Source: Ureibacillus thermophilus (GTDB taxonomy: Bacteria > Bacillota > Bacilli > Bacillales_A > Planococcaceae). From it: DNA of 64,000 nucleotides. The position numbers were made by a program, and so were the translations under genes. Below are positions 30,067 to 38,362 of the stretch, piece by piece. Under the pieces are notes generated by a model. It made no database searches. It worked only from the letters and a program-made list of their open reading frames with translations, and had not been told where the DNA came from. Each line of letters opens with the position of its first letter. The stretch's first letter is position 1. Where the stretch lies: the NCBI RefSeq assembly GCF_004331915.1, contig NZ_CP036528.1, positions 1,644,780 through 1,708,779 on the forward strand, read 5' to 3'.

Positions 30067-30621
30067 ATGACTTCTTCCGTACCAATCGCCGACAAAAAAA
30101 ACTTTGTACGCTGGTTTTTGAAAAACTTTCAACTGAAGCGAAGAGAGTGCGTATGGATTTTAAATTATTTGCTCAGCAATGATGAATTGCTTGAACATAT
30201 TCATTTTGTCGAAGAAGCCCACTATTGTCCGAGGGCGATTGTCATGTCAACTGTTGATTCCAACGGCGTGCCGTTTCGATTTTATAAAGGCAATATTATG
30301 ACAAGTGATGCGGAAAAATCTTTTCATGATTTAAGGTTATATCCCAATGAAGATATGTACATTCAGTTGAATTTTCCAAATGTGCCGCCAAACCCATTAT
30401 ATTTGGCAGTGTTGGAAGAAAATCCGTATATGCCAAAATATTTAAATATTAACGAAAAAGATCGGTTGATTGCGGAAGAAATACTCAATACAAGCATGCT
30501 CACATTTCAGGAAGAAACATTATTAAGAGAAATCGATGAAGCACTCGACCAAGGAGACAAAGAAAAATTTTTAGAGCTTTCAAATCTATTACAAGCTTTA
30601 AAAGAAACGTCTAAACACTAG
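30067..30621 (+). CDS. reoY: ReoY (YpiB), UPF0302 family regulator of MurA turnover
   Basis: 184 residues. Recognised as YpiB/UPF0302, with the N-terminal helical part ([26 protein letters not shown]) and the central [14 protein letters not shown] segment. By family knowledge (Listeria and Bacillus ReoY) it works with ClpCP to control degradation of MurA, the first peptidoglycan precursor enzyme. ATG 30067 follows GGGGAGGG, 13 bases after ypiA. A dispersed repeat (A1) lies just downstream. Confidence 0.85.
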   Translation: MTSSVPIADKKNFVRWFLKNFQLKRRECVWILNYLLSNDELLEHIHFVEEAHYCPRAIVMSTVDSNGVPFRFYKGNIMTSDAEKSFHDLRLYPNEDMYIQLNFPNVPPNPLYLAVLEENPYMPKYLNINEKDRLIAEEILNTSMLTFQEETLLREIDEALDQGDKEKFLELSNLLQALKETSKH

Positions 30622-30629
30622 AAAAATTC

Positions 30630-30947
30630 GAGGCTGGGACATAAACAAAAAATGAAAGGGGCAGTTGAAAGAGTTTTGATAAACAATTGATATAACGAAA
30701 AATTGATTGAAGTGACGGGGCAAATTTCTGTCGCGCACGCTTAGTCACAAAGCGGAGCAAGCTCAAGGAAGTAAATTCAAAGCTTTCCTGCGACGAGCCC
30801 TCTCGAGACCACGAGGAGCGAAGCAATGACTCAGAGGAGGGCCTGCGGAAAGCGTCCCCGGAACGGAAATCAATTTTAATAACATATCAAAAAAACATCA
30901 TTTTCTCCTTGGAGAAAATGATGTTTTTTTAGATTTGTCCCAGCCTC
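30630..30947 (+). repeat. Dispersed repeat A, copy 1 (inverted-terminal, MITE-like)
   Basis: 318 bases, with a second copy at 35606-35877. The ends are a perfect 12-base inverted repeat, GAGGCTGGGACA and TGTCCCAGCCTC. Near the right end a long stem pairs AACATCATTTTCTCC with GGAGAAAATGATGTT, with A and T runs on either side, which would act as a terminator in both directions. A conserved core reads GCGGAAAGCGTCCCCGGAAC then GGAAATCAATTTT. The copies agree closely at both ends and differ inside, where this copy has about 46 more bases. No direct target duplication was found. No coding potential. It fills the 399-base gap between reoY and ypiF. Confidence 0.88.
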
Positions 30948-31020
30948 GGTTTTTTTATTTTCATCATGTGGGGTATAATAAAAAGAAATGATGAAAAAAT
31001 ATTACTTTGGAGGAATACTC

Positions 31021-31470
31021 ATGTATTTTCAAGTGAAAGATGTTCAACAATATCAACAAAATAAAGAATTTATTGATACTGCAATCGTTCCGCTTCTATC
31101 ATTGGATTTTGCGGAAGATAAGATGGTCAAAAGCAGCTCGGAAGTGGAGTTTTTAATGGCATTGACGTCCTTTATTGAACAGCAATTTAAAGGGCGCTTA
31201 ATGTTAATTCCTCCATTTTCTTATACAGAAGATATGAAAAACGAAGAGCTTGTCCAAAAGGTGAAAGAAAATATTCAAAAGGGAGGCTTTAAGCATGTCA
31301 TCTTCATCACTTGCGATCATTCCTGGACAAAATGGCAAGATAAAATCGATTTAATTTGGCTGCCGGCAATACCGATTGAGTCGATGGACAAGGATGTAAA
31401 AAAACGAATATTGGAAGAACAATTGAAACAAGTCCTTCCATTATTAACATCTAAGTGGTATGTACAGTAA
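31021..31470 (+). CDS. ypiF: YpiF-like protein (DUF2487)
   Basis: 149 residues from ATG 31021, placed after TTTGGAGG; a longer frame from 30988 lacks a ribosome site. No membrane segment. Contains a Rossmann-like alternation (VIFITCDHSWTKWQDKIDLIWLPAIP). Recognised by family resemblance and by its place directly before qcrABC, as YpiF in Bacillus. Function unknown. Confidence 0.75.
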   Translation: MYFQVKDVQQYQQNKEFIDTAIVPLLSLDFAEDKMVKSSSEVEFLMALTSFIEQQFKGRLMLIPPFSYTEDMKNEELVQKVKENIQKGGFKHVIFITCDHSWTKWQDKIDLIWLPAIPIESMDKDVKKRILEEQLKQVLPLLTSKWYVQ

Positions 31471-31522
31471 CAATTCCTTCAAGAATTGTTCACAATCTAA
31501 TGAAATCCAATATATTGCAATA

Positions 31523-31551
31523 TTGACCTGCCCATTTTATTGATATATCAT
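31523..31551 (+). promoter_or_regulatory. Likely sigma-A promoter of qcrABC
   Basis: TTGACC at 31523-31528, 17 bases, TATCAT at 31546-31551. The qcrA start is 83 bases further on, leaving a leader with no notable structure. Confidence 0.5.
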
Positions 31552-31633
31552 AGATATGTCCTAGTTTATACTATTATTAATTATAAGTAATTATGTCTGT
31601 TGGACTGACCTTTAAGTTAGAGGGGGGAAAAGG

Positions 31634-32134
31634 ATGAGTAACAAAAAGGTTTCAAGACGTCAATTTCTTAACTACACTTTAACTGGTGTTGGTGGATTTA
31701 TGGCGGCAGGTATTTTAATGCCAATGATTCGTTTTGCAATTGATCCAGCTTTACAAGTAAAAGCTGAAGGTGATTTCATACTTACTAGCCAAAAAGTAGC
31801 TGACTTAACAGACGTACCTGTACGTGTTGACTTCTCTTATGAACAAGTAGACGCTTGGTATAAGTCAGAAGTTTCCGAAATGGCTTGGGTTTACAAAGAA
31901 GGCGACAAAATTATAGCGCTTTCACCAGTTTGTAAACACTTAGGATGTACAGTAAACTGGGAAGGTGGCGAACACAAAAACGAATACTTCTGTGCATGTC
32001 ATGGTGGTCGCTATGAGAAAAATGGTAAAAACATTCCGGGTACACCACCAACAGGTCCGCTAGATCAGTATGAAGTTTCTGAAAAAGACGGTTACTTAAT
32101 GCTTGGGAAGAAAAAACCAAACACATTAGCTTAA
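31634..32134 (+). CDS. qcrA: Menaquinol:cytochrome c reductase, Rieske iron-sulfur subunit
   Basis: 166 residues. N-terminal twin-Arg-like SRRQFLNYT and one membrane helix (about 13-32), then the Rieske domain with CKHLGC (about 99-104) and CACHGG (about 119-124), which bind the [2Fe-2S] cluster by two Cys and two His. Works on the outer face of the membrane, passing electrons from menaquinol to cytochrome c. GAGGGGGG precedes the ATG. First gene of qcrABC. Confidence 0.97.
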   Translation: MSNKKVSRRQFLNYTLTGVGGFMAAGILMPMIRFAIDPALQVKAEGDFILTSQKVADLTDVPVRVDFSYEQVDAWYKSEVSEMAWVYKEGDKIIALSPVCKHLGCTVNWEGGEHKNEYFCACHGGRYEKNGKNIPGTPPTGPLDQYEVSEKDGYLMLGKKKPNTLA

Positions 32135-32156
32135 AAAGTTAGGGGGTACAACACAA

Positions 32157-32831
32157 GTGCTAAACAAATTATATGATTGGGTCGATGAGCGTTTAGATAT
32201 CACTCCGATTTGGCGTGATATTGCCGACCACGAAGTGCCAGAGCACGTTAACCCTGCACATCATTTCTCAGCATTCGTATACTGTTTCGGAGGACTTACA
32301 TTCTTTATTACAGTCATCCAAATTTTATCTGGTATGTTCTTAACAATGTATTATGTGCCAGATATTGAAAACGCTTGGAAATCAGTATACTACTTACAAA
32401 ACGAAGTAGCGTTTGGTGAGATTGTGCGCGGTATGCACCACTGGGGAGCATCATTGGTAATCGTAATGATGTTCTTACATACGCTTCGTGTGTTCTTTAC
32501 AGGTTCTTATAAGAAACCTCGTGAGCTTAACTGGATTGTAGGTGTATTAATTTTCTGTGTAATGTTAGGTCTTGGATTTACAGGATACCTACTTCCTTGG
32601 GACATGAAAGCGTTGTTTGCGACTAAAGTAGGACTTGAAATTGCAGGTTCTGTTCCATTTATTGGTGAATTAATTAAAATCTTGCTTGCTGGTGACGCTA
32701 CAATCATCGGTGCCCAAACTTTGACACGTTTCTTTGCGATTCACGTATTCTTCTTGCCTGCTGGTTTATTCATCTTGCTTGCAGTGCACTTTATTATGAT
32801 TCGTCGTCAAGGTATATCAGGACCACTATGA
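32157..32831 (+). CDS. qcrB: Menaquinol:cytochrome c reductase, cytochrome b subunit
   Basis: 224 residues, cytochrome b6 type with four membrane helices. Haem-ligating His pairs are visible in MHHWGASLVIVMMFLHTLR and in RFFAIHVFFLPAGLFILLAVHF. The conserved Cys near the N-terminus (YCFGG) may carry the extra covalently bound haem known for the Bacillus/b6f class. GTG 32157 follows AGGGGGT. Lies between the Rieske and subunit IV/cytochrome c genes. Confidence 0.96.
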   Translation: MLNKLYDWVDERLDITPIWRDIADHEVPEHVNPAHHFSAFVYCFGGLTFFITVIQILSGMFLTMYYVPDIENAWKSVYYLQNEVAFGEIVRGMHHWGASLVIVMMFLHTLRVFFTGSYKKPRELNWIVGVLIFCVMLGLGFTGYLLPWDMKALFATKVGLEIAGSVPFIGELIKILLAGDATIIGAQTLTRFFAIHVFFLPAGLFILLAVHFIMIRRQGISGPL

Positions 32832-32876
32832 TTTGAATTTGTGTTTTGATTCGTTAGTTCAAAAGGAGGGGACAAC

Positions 32877-33671
32877 ATGCATCGCGGAAAAGGAATGAAA
32901 TTTGTCGGCGACTCCCGCATTAAAGCGAATAATAAAATGCCGAACAAGCCAAAAGACTATTCCGAATATCCTGGAAAAACAGAAGCCTTTTGGCCGGACT
33001 TCTTACTAAAAGAATGGATGGTTGGTGCTGTTTTTCTAATCGGATATTTAATTTTAACGGTCGCTCATCCTTCACCATTAGAGCGTCCAGCTGATCCAAC
33101 AGATACATCGTACATTCCATTACCAGACTGGTATTTCTTATTCTTATACCAATTATTAAAATATTCATTTGCTGCTGGTGACTACAACGTTATTGGTGCA
33201 ATTATAATTCCAGGATTAGCCATTGGGGCATTATTATTAATGCCTTGGTTGGATAAAGGACCTGAGCGTCGTCCATCAAAACGACCAATTCCTGTTGCAA
33301 TTATGTTATTAGTTGTAGCTTCAATGTTCTATTTAACTTGGGAATCTGCGGCTCACCATGACTGGGAAGCTTCAAAAGCTCAAGGTCAAATCACACCAAA
33401 AGATTTAGGTTTAATCCCAGATATTGAAATCGATGAAAATTCTGAAGGATATAAAATCTTCCAAACTCAACAAACATGTATAGGTTGTCACGGTGGTGAT
33501 TTAACAGGTGTTGGCACTAACCCTATGCTACTAGGTAACGAATTGACTGCTGATGAAGTTCTTGATATCATTAAAAACGGTCGTGGTGCAATGCCTGGTG
33601 GACAATTCTCTGGTACTGATGAGGAATTAAAAATCTTAGCAGAATTCATTGCAAGTTTGAAAGAAGAATAA
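32877..33671 (+). CDS. qcrC: Menaquinol:cytochrome c reductase, fused subunit IV-cytochrome c
   Basis: 264 residues. The N-terminal part is subunit IV-like with three membrane helices and the quinol-site motif PDWYFLF (about 82-88). The C-terminal 80 residues are a class I cytochrome c with CIGCHGG (about 201-207) and an axial Met in GAMPGGQ. This fusion is typical of Bacillales bc complexes. AAGGAGGGG lies before the ATG. Terminator downstream. Confidence 0.97.
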   Translation: MHRGKGMKFVGDSRIKANNKMPNKPKDYSEYPGKTEAFWPDFLLKEWMVGAVFLIGYLILTVAHPSPLERPADPTDTSYIPLPDWYFLFLYQLLKYSFAAGDYNVIGAIIIPGLAIGALLLMPWLDKGPERRPSKRPIPVAIMLLVVASMFYLTWESAAHHDWEASKAQGQITPKDLGLIPDIEIDENSEGYKIFQTQQTCIGCHGGDLTGVGTNPMLLGNELTADEVLDIIKNGRGAMPGGQFSGTDEELKILAEFIASLKEE

Positions 33672-33687
33672 TTTATTTTTTATTGTA

Positions 33688-33716
33688 GGGGCTAGTTTGA
33701 TACTGGCTCCTTTTTT
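33688..33716 (+). terminator. Rho-independent terminator after qcrC
   Basis: AGGGGCTAGT pairs with ACTGGCTCCT (two G-T pairs), then TTTTTT. Confidence 0.8.
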
Positions 33717-33822
33717 AATACATAAAATTCCGAAAAAATTCACATTCTGCCACCGGATTTGGTAATATTACTTATGAAAAAAATTCATAACATATTCTCG
33801 TTTTGATTAAAGGAGAAACAGA

Positions 33823-34425
33823 ATGAAAACATTATTTCCGCAAATCCTATACTTGCTTGGGCACCGTACAACTTTAACGGTTCTGTTCATCATCAATTTT
33901 TCAGGAACGATTTATGGGTATATTTGGTATGCTCCGCAGCTTTCACGGACAGAACCCCAATTTTTGATCTTTGTGCCAGACAGCCCTACAGCTAGTTTAT
34001 TTTTTTGTTTAGCCATTGCCGGCTGGCTGTTGGGAACGAACTTCAAATTAATGGAAGCTCTAGCTCTTATAACGCTGGTTAAATACGGCATTTGGGCGGT
34101 TGTCATGAATATACTTACATTGATGGAGATTGGATCCATTGGTTTTACAGGCTGGATGTTGATTGTCTCCCATTTTATGATGGCGGTAGAAGGAATTTTA
34201 TATATATTTAAATACCGTTTTACTTTCCTTCATCTTGCAATTGGGGCGGTTTGGACGTTGCACAATGATGTGATTGACTATGTTTATGGGCAAATGCCGA
34301 CTTACAGCAGTTTATATAAATATGCAGACCATATCGGATACTTCACTTTTTGGCTTTCTATCGCATGTATTCTCATTTCCTATTATTCCTATAAGAAGGG
34401 CGATTATTTGCAAAAAATCAAATAA
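33823..34425 (+). CDS. ypjA: YpjA-like membrane protein (DUF1405)
   Basis: 200 residues with about six hydrophobic segments. Segments such as NFSGTIYGYIWYAPQL and WTLHNDVIDYVYG are typical of the DUF1405/YpjA family, found after the qcr operon in Bacillus. No catalytic motif and no known function. AAGGAG precedes the ATG. It is separated from qcrC by a terminator and so has its own promoter. Confidence 0.82.
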   Translation: MKTLFPQILYLLGHRTTLTVLFIINFSGTIYGYIWYAPQLSRTEPQFLIFVPDSPTASLFFCLAIAGWLLGTNFKLMEALALITLVKYGIWAVVMNILTLMEIGSIGFTGWMLIVSHFMMAVEGILYIFKYRFTFLHLAIGAVWTLHNDVIDYVYGQMPTYSSLYKYADHIGYFTFWLSIACILISYYSYKKGDYLQKIK

Positions 34426-34478
34426 TTCATTAGAATTATAATTAAGAAAAGGTAGGAAAGGAGATTAAAGACAACAGG

Positions 34479-35156
34479 ATGTATCTTCTATATTTTCTCA
34501 TTATTTTGTTATTGCCAATTTATGCGCAATTAAAAGTTAAACGCACTTATAAACATTTTTCAGAAGTTCCTGGCTCCAAAGGGTTGACGGGTGCCCAAGT
34601 GGCTCGAATGATTTTAGACAGCCATGGACTTACAGATGTCCGAGTAGTTCCTACGCAAGGAATTTTATCAGACCATTACAATCCGATGACAAAAACGGTT
34701 GCATTATCGGAAGGAAACTACTACAGCGACTCTTTGGCTGCTGTTGCTGTTGCAGCCCATGAATGCGGACACGCCGTTCAACATCAAGAGTCCTACTCTT
34801 TTTTAGTTTTGCGTTCTAAACTTGTTCCTGTTGCAAACTTCTCATCAAACTTGTCATGGATTTTTGTCATGATTGGTTTGATTGCCCAAAGTACAAATAT
34901 GCTTTTATTAGGGATTATTTTGCTTGCTGCCGGCGTCTTATTCCAAGTCGTGACATTGCCTGTGGAGTTTGATGCTTCCAAACGGGCAATGAATGAGGTC
35001 ATTCAATTAGGCATCATCAGTAATAGCGAAGAAAATGGGGCACGCAAAGTGTTAAGTGCAGCAGCGTTAACATATGTAGCCGCAGCTGCAGTGGCTATTC
35101 TTGAACTGGTGCGATTAATTTTAATTTTTACTAACATGAATTCCAATGAAGATTAA
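34479..35156 (+). CDS. Membrane zinc metallopeptidase (YugP family)
   Basis: 225 residues. An N-terminal membrane segment (about 3-17) is followed by a soluble part and the zinc site HECGH (94-98), which fits HExxH with Glu95 as catalytic base. Two to three further membrane segments lie in the C-terminal half, and PVEFDASKRA gives a likely third ligand region. The family is DUF1780-like neutral zinc peptidase YugP; its substrate is unknown. In Bacillus subtilis yugP is elsewhere and ypjB occupies this spot, so the local gene content differs. AAGGAG lies before the ATG. Confidence 0.85.
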   Translation: MYLLYFLIILLLPIYAQLKVKRTYKHFSEVPGSKGLTGAQVARMILDSHGLTDVRVVPTQGILSDHYNPMTKTVALSEGNYYSDSLAAVAVAAHECGHAVQHQESYSFLVLRSKLVPVANFSSNLSWIFVMIGLIAQSTNMLLLGIILLAAGVLFQVVTLPVEFDASKRAMNEVIQLGIISNSEENGARKVLSAAALTYVAAAAVAILELVRLILIFTNMNSNED

Positions 35157-35164
35157 TCGGAAAA

Positions 35165-35341
35165 GGGGCTGTTCAGAAAGTGTTCGACTTTCTGGACAGC
35201 CTTACTTCTTATGGTAATATTCTCTTAAAAACTTTCCCTGCGGTGGTTACAAAACGCGCCTCCTCGTTGCAGTTTATCTGCGGCGTAGCACTAGCTAAAG
35301 CCGCAAAGGGGACGTCTTGAAATGACTTTTCAGACGCCCCC
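35165..35341 (-). repeat. Dispersed structured repeat B, copy 2 (inverted relative to copy 1)
   Basis: About 177 bases, reverse complement of the element at 5567-5740. On the plus strand it begins with GGCTGTTCAGAAAGT paired to ACTTTCTGGACAGCC around GTTCG and ends with the GGGGACGTCT / AGACGCCCC stem followed by a T run. Compared with copy 1 the first stem differs at several paired positions yet still pairs. It lies nine bases after the metallopeptidase stop and probably terminates that gene. Confidence 0.85.
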
Positions 35342-35482
35342 TTTTCTTTTAACCTATACTTGTTTTTATATATAAAAGAAGAAAGTTCAAGAAAAAAATT
35401 CAAATTCTATACGAATCGGCTAATAACCCTTCTTATTCATTAATAAGATCTAGCAAAATCGGCTTGAATAAGGAGGGAGCAG

Positions 35483-35593
35483 ATGAAAATTGATTATTCA
35501 AAATTTTTCTTGTTCGGTTTGTTTATCGTTGCCATGATTTTGATTTTTGCCATTTATTCCGTAAAATTATCGCTGGATTTTCTCTCCATATGA
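35483..35593 (+). CDS. 36-residue single-span membrane peptide, unknown
   Basis: Too short for usual gene callers but well supported: AAGGAGGGAG at 35470-35479 lies about four to five bases before ATG 35483. The peptide reads MKIDYSKFF, then a hydrophobic stretch of about 20 residues (LFGLFIVAMILIFAIY), then SVKLSLDFLSI and a stop. It is a typical small membrane protein with no recognised family. It lies between repeat B and repeat A, with its stop 13 bases before repeat A, whose long stem would end its transcript. Function unknown. Confidence 0.6.
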   Translation: MKIDYSKFFLFGLFIVAMILIFAIYSVKLSLDFLSI

Positions 35594-35605
35594 AGAAAAT
35601 AATAA

Positions 35606-35877
35606 GAGGCTGGGACATAAACAAAAAATGAAAGGGGCAGTTGAAAGAGTTTTGATAAAAAATTGATATAACTAAAAATTGATTGGAGTGACGGGGCGAC
35701 TCCTGCGACGAGCCCGTGTCTCGAGACACCGCAGGAGCGAAGTAATGAGCTCCGAGGAGGCTCGAGCCGGGCCCGCGGAAAGCGTCCCCGGAACGGAAAT
35801 CAATTTTAATAACATATCAAAAAAACATCATTTTCTCCTTGGAGAAAATGATGTTTTTTTAGATTTGTCCCAGCCTC
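35606..35877 (+). repeat. Dispersed repeat A, copy 2
   Basis: 272 bases. Same 12-base inverted ends and same right-hand bidirectional terminator stem as copy 1 (30630-30947). The interior here has CGACTCCTGCGACGAGCCCG and a palindromic region GTCTCGAGAC. It sits between the convergent small membrane ORF and ypjC, so its terminator stem would stop both transcripts. Confidence 0.88.
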
Positions 35878-35896
35878 TTCATCAATCAATCTTTTT

Positions 35897-36748
35897 CTAT
35901 TCTTCAATGCGGAATCCTTCGCCGGTGACGTCTTTTACATCAATGATGGATACAAAAGATTTTGGGTCAATTTTGCGGATGATGGATTTTAATTGAACGA
36001 TTTCATTTCTGCCAACAATGCAGTACAATACATCTTTCGGCTGTTTTGTATAGTAGCCGTATGCATGAAACACCGTAATGCCTCGTTCCATTTTTTCGGA
36101 TACGGTTTTTGCTATTTCTTCAGGCTTGGAAGAGATGATGAAAGCCCCTTTAGCAGAATATGCCCCTTCCTGCACCATGTCGATGACTTTTGCGCCGACG
36201 AAAACGGCGACGAGTGTATACATCATCGTAATAGAATTTAAGTAAGTAAACAGTGAAGCAATCAGCACGAAGGTGTCGAAAAAGAACATCGTTTTTCCCA
36301 TGCTCCAGCCCACATATTTATTGACTAGCCGGGCAATGATGTCTACACCGCCAGTCGTCCCGCCGCATCGGAAAATGATGCCTAAACCAATGCCGACAAA
36401 GACGCCCGCAAATAATGAAGCGAGCAACAAATCGTTTTTCAAATCGAGCGTGAATTGGTAAGCTTGGAAAATTTTCAAAAAGAATGAAACGCTGAGGATT
36501 CCAAAAATTGAGTAGAAAAACTCTTTACGTTCAAGCAATTTCCAACCTAAAATAAATATTGGAATGTTTAAAACAATGTTTGTAATAGCTGGATCGAAAC
36601 CCAACGTAAAATATAAAATCAACGAGATTCCACTAAATCCGCCTTCTCCCAGCTTGTTCAGCATATTAAAATGAACAAAACCGAAGCTGAAAATGGCAGT
36701 TCCTAGAATAATGCCAATAATCTCTTGAATTTTTATATCTTTCAACAT
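35897..36748 (-). CDS. ypjC: YitT-family membrane protein (YpjC-like)
   Basis: 283 residues. The N-terminal 200 residues form five to six membrane helices of the YitT (DUF161) type, with GEGGFSGISLIL and RCGGTTGGVDIIARL repeats. The C-terminal 80 residues are a soluble DUF2179 domain (ISSKPEEIAKTVSEKMERGITVFHAYG). Possibly a transporter; substrate not known. AAGGAGG precedes the ATG on the minus strand. Divergent from dapB; the 249-base region between holds both promoters. In Bacillus ypjC precedes dapB too, but ypjD between them is absent here. Confidence 0.87.
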   Translation of the reverse strand: MLKDIKIQEIIGIILGTAIFSFGFVHFNMLNKLGEGGFSGISLILYFTLGFDPAITNIVLNIPIFILGWKLLERKEFFYSIFGILSVSFFLKIFQAYQFTLDLKNDLLLASLFAGVFVGIGLGIIFRCGGTTGGVDIIARLVNKYVGWSMGKTMFFFDTFVLIASLFTYLNSITMMYTLVAVFVGAKVIDMVQEGAYSAKGAFIISSKPEEIAKTVSEKMERGITVFHAYGYYTKQPKDVLYCIVGRNEIVQLKSIIRKIDPKSFVSIIDVKDVTGEGFRIEE

Positions 36749-36997
36749 ATGACCTCCTTAAAAAGGCAAAAATAGGCGGGATTGCATGTACTATTATGTT
36801 TTATTTTTCTACTTTTGACAACTCCTGCCCTTTTCATTACGATGTTTAAAAAGGAATTTTGACAAAGCGTGTTGTCGAAATTCATTGAAAGGTGAATTTT
36901 CATTAGTATGTGAGCGATTTGAAATACGATGTACTATTAAATTCAGCATTCATAGCCAATACGAAATCACTTAAATGACATGAAAGGACGAATGACC

Positions 36998-37795
36998 ATG
37001 ACAATCAGAGTAGCAATCGCAGGATGCAGAGGAAAAATGGGGAAAGAGGCGGTCAAAACCGTTGTAGCTCAAGAGGGAATGGAACTGGTGGCAGCTCTTG
37101 ACTATAAGCATGTAGGAGAGAGTCTTGCAGAACTTGAAATGTTTCCTGCCGATTTAGATGTACCTATTTATTTGAATTTGGTTCAATTAATAGAAGAAAC
37201 AAAACCGGATGTGTTAATTGACTTAACGAGTCCACAAGCGGTTTATGAGCATGTAAAAGTTTCCCTATTGCATCAAGTTCGTTCGGTTGTAGGGACAACC
37301 GGTTTTACAGATGAACAATTAGAAGAATTAACGCAGCTGGCAAAAGAACAAAATACGGGCTGTATCATTGCACCAAATTTCGCAATTGGCGCTGTGTTGA
37401 TGATGAAATTTGCAAAAGAGGCTGCAAAATATTTACCAAATGTGGAAATTATTGAATTACATCACGATCGCAAATTGGACGCTCCTTCCGGTACAGCAAA
37501 GAAAACGGCTCAAATGATTGCAGAAGTTCGCGAAGAGCAAAAGCAAGGCCACCCATTAGAAAAAGAAACGATGCCTGGTGCAAGAGGCGCTGATTTTGAA
37601 GGCATGCGCATCCACTCAGTACGACTTCCGGGATTAGTGGCCCATCAGGAAGTGATTTTTGGAGGCAAAGGTCAGTTATTGACGATTCGCCATGATTCCT
37701 TCAATCGTGAATCCTTTATGGATGGCATTGTTTACTGTGTCGAAAAAGTAATGGAATTAGAGCAACTAGTATATGGAATGGAAAATATTTTATAA
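36998..37795 (+). CDS. dapB: 4-hydroxy-tetrahydrodipicolinate reductase
   Basis: 265 residues. NAD(P)H-dependent second step of the diaminopimelate/lysine branch. N-terminal GCRGKMG nucleotide motif (about 9-15), GTTGF near 96, and the signature ELHHDRKLDAPSGTA (about 153-167) are all present. ATG 36998 is spaced nine bases from AAAGGA; ATG 36992 and 36980 are poorer. Feeds peptidoglycan, lysine and spore dipicolinate. Followed closely by mgsA. Confidence 0.96.
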   Translation: MTIRVAIAGCRGKMGKEAVKTVVAQEGMELVAALDYKHVGESLAELEMFPADLDVPIYLNLVQLIEETKPDVLIDLTSPQAVYEHVKVSLLHQVRSVVGTTGFTDEQLEELTQLAKEQNTGCIIAPNFAIGAVLMMKFAKEAAKYLPNVEIIELHHDRKLDAPSGTAKKTAQMIAEVREEQKQGHPLEKETMPGARGADFEGMRIHSVRLPGLVAHQEVIFGGKGQLLTIRHDSFNRESFMDGIVYCVEKVMELEQLVYGMENIL

Positions 37796-37807
37796 AAGAT
37801 TGGATGA

Positions 37808-38230
37808 ATGTATATGAAAATGAAAATCGCATTAATTGCCCACGATAGCAAAAAAGATAGTCTTGTTGAGTTTGCCATTGCATATAAAGAAATATTGTCA
37901 CAGCATGAATTATATGCAACAGGAACAACAGGCCGCCGCATTATCGAAGAGGCAGGGCTTTCCGTTACTTGTTTTCGTTCCGGTCCTTTAGGTGGCGACC
38001 AACAAATGGGAGCAATGATTGCAAACAATGATATGGATATGGTATTTTTCTTCCGCGATCCATTAACTGCTCAGCCTCATGAGCCTGATTGTACAGCGCT
38101 TATTCGTTTGTGCGATGTATACAATATTCCTCTTGCTACCAATATGGGAACGGCAGAAATTTTGTTGAAAGGCTTGCAAGAAGGATTCGTGGATTGGCGT
38201 TTAATTCAGGAAAGAAAATCATCGAATTAA
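37808..38230 (+). CDS. mgsA: Methylglyoxal synthase
   Basis: 140 residues. Converts dihydroxyacetone phosphate to methylglyoxal and phosphate. Motifs: [10 protein letters not shown] (about 6-15, catalytic region), GTTGR, and [12 protein letters not shown] (about 58-69) with FFRDPL. ATG 37808 taken; 37814 possible. dapB-mgsA is conserved in Bacillus, but the next gene there, bshB1, is missing here. Confidence 0.96.
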   Translation: MYMKMKIALIAHDSKKDSLVEFAIAYKEILSQHELYATGTTGRRIIEEAGLSVTCFRSGPLGGDQQMGAMIANNDMDMVFFFRDPLTAQPHEPDCTALIRLCDVYNIPLATNMGTAEILLKGLQEGFVDWRLIQERKSSN

Positions 38231-38362
38231 TTCTCCTATAAGGAATTATATTTTCTTTTGTTGTTCCATTTATTGGGGATTTCGCTGTTGAGTCTTTTCG
38301 TATGTTGGATGAAAAAATTGAATATAATCTTTATTATTTCTAATTGAAAGGGCGTGTGCCGG

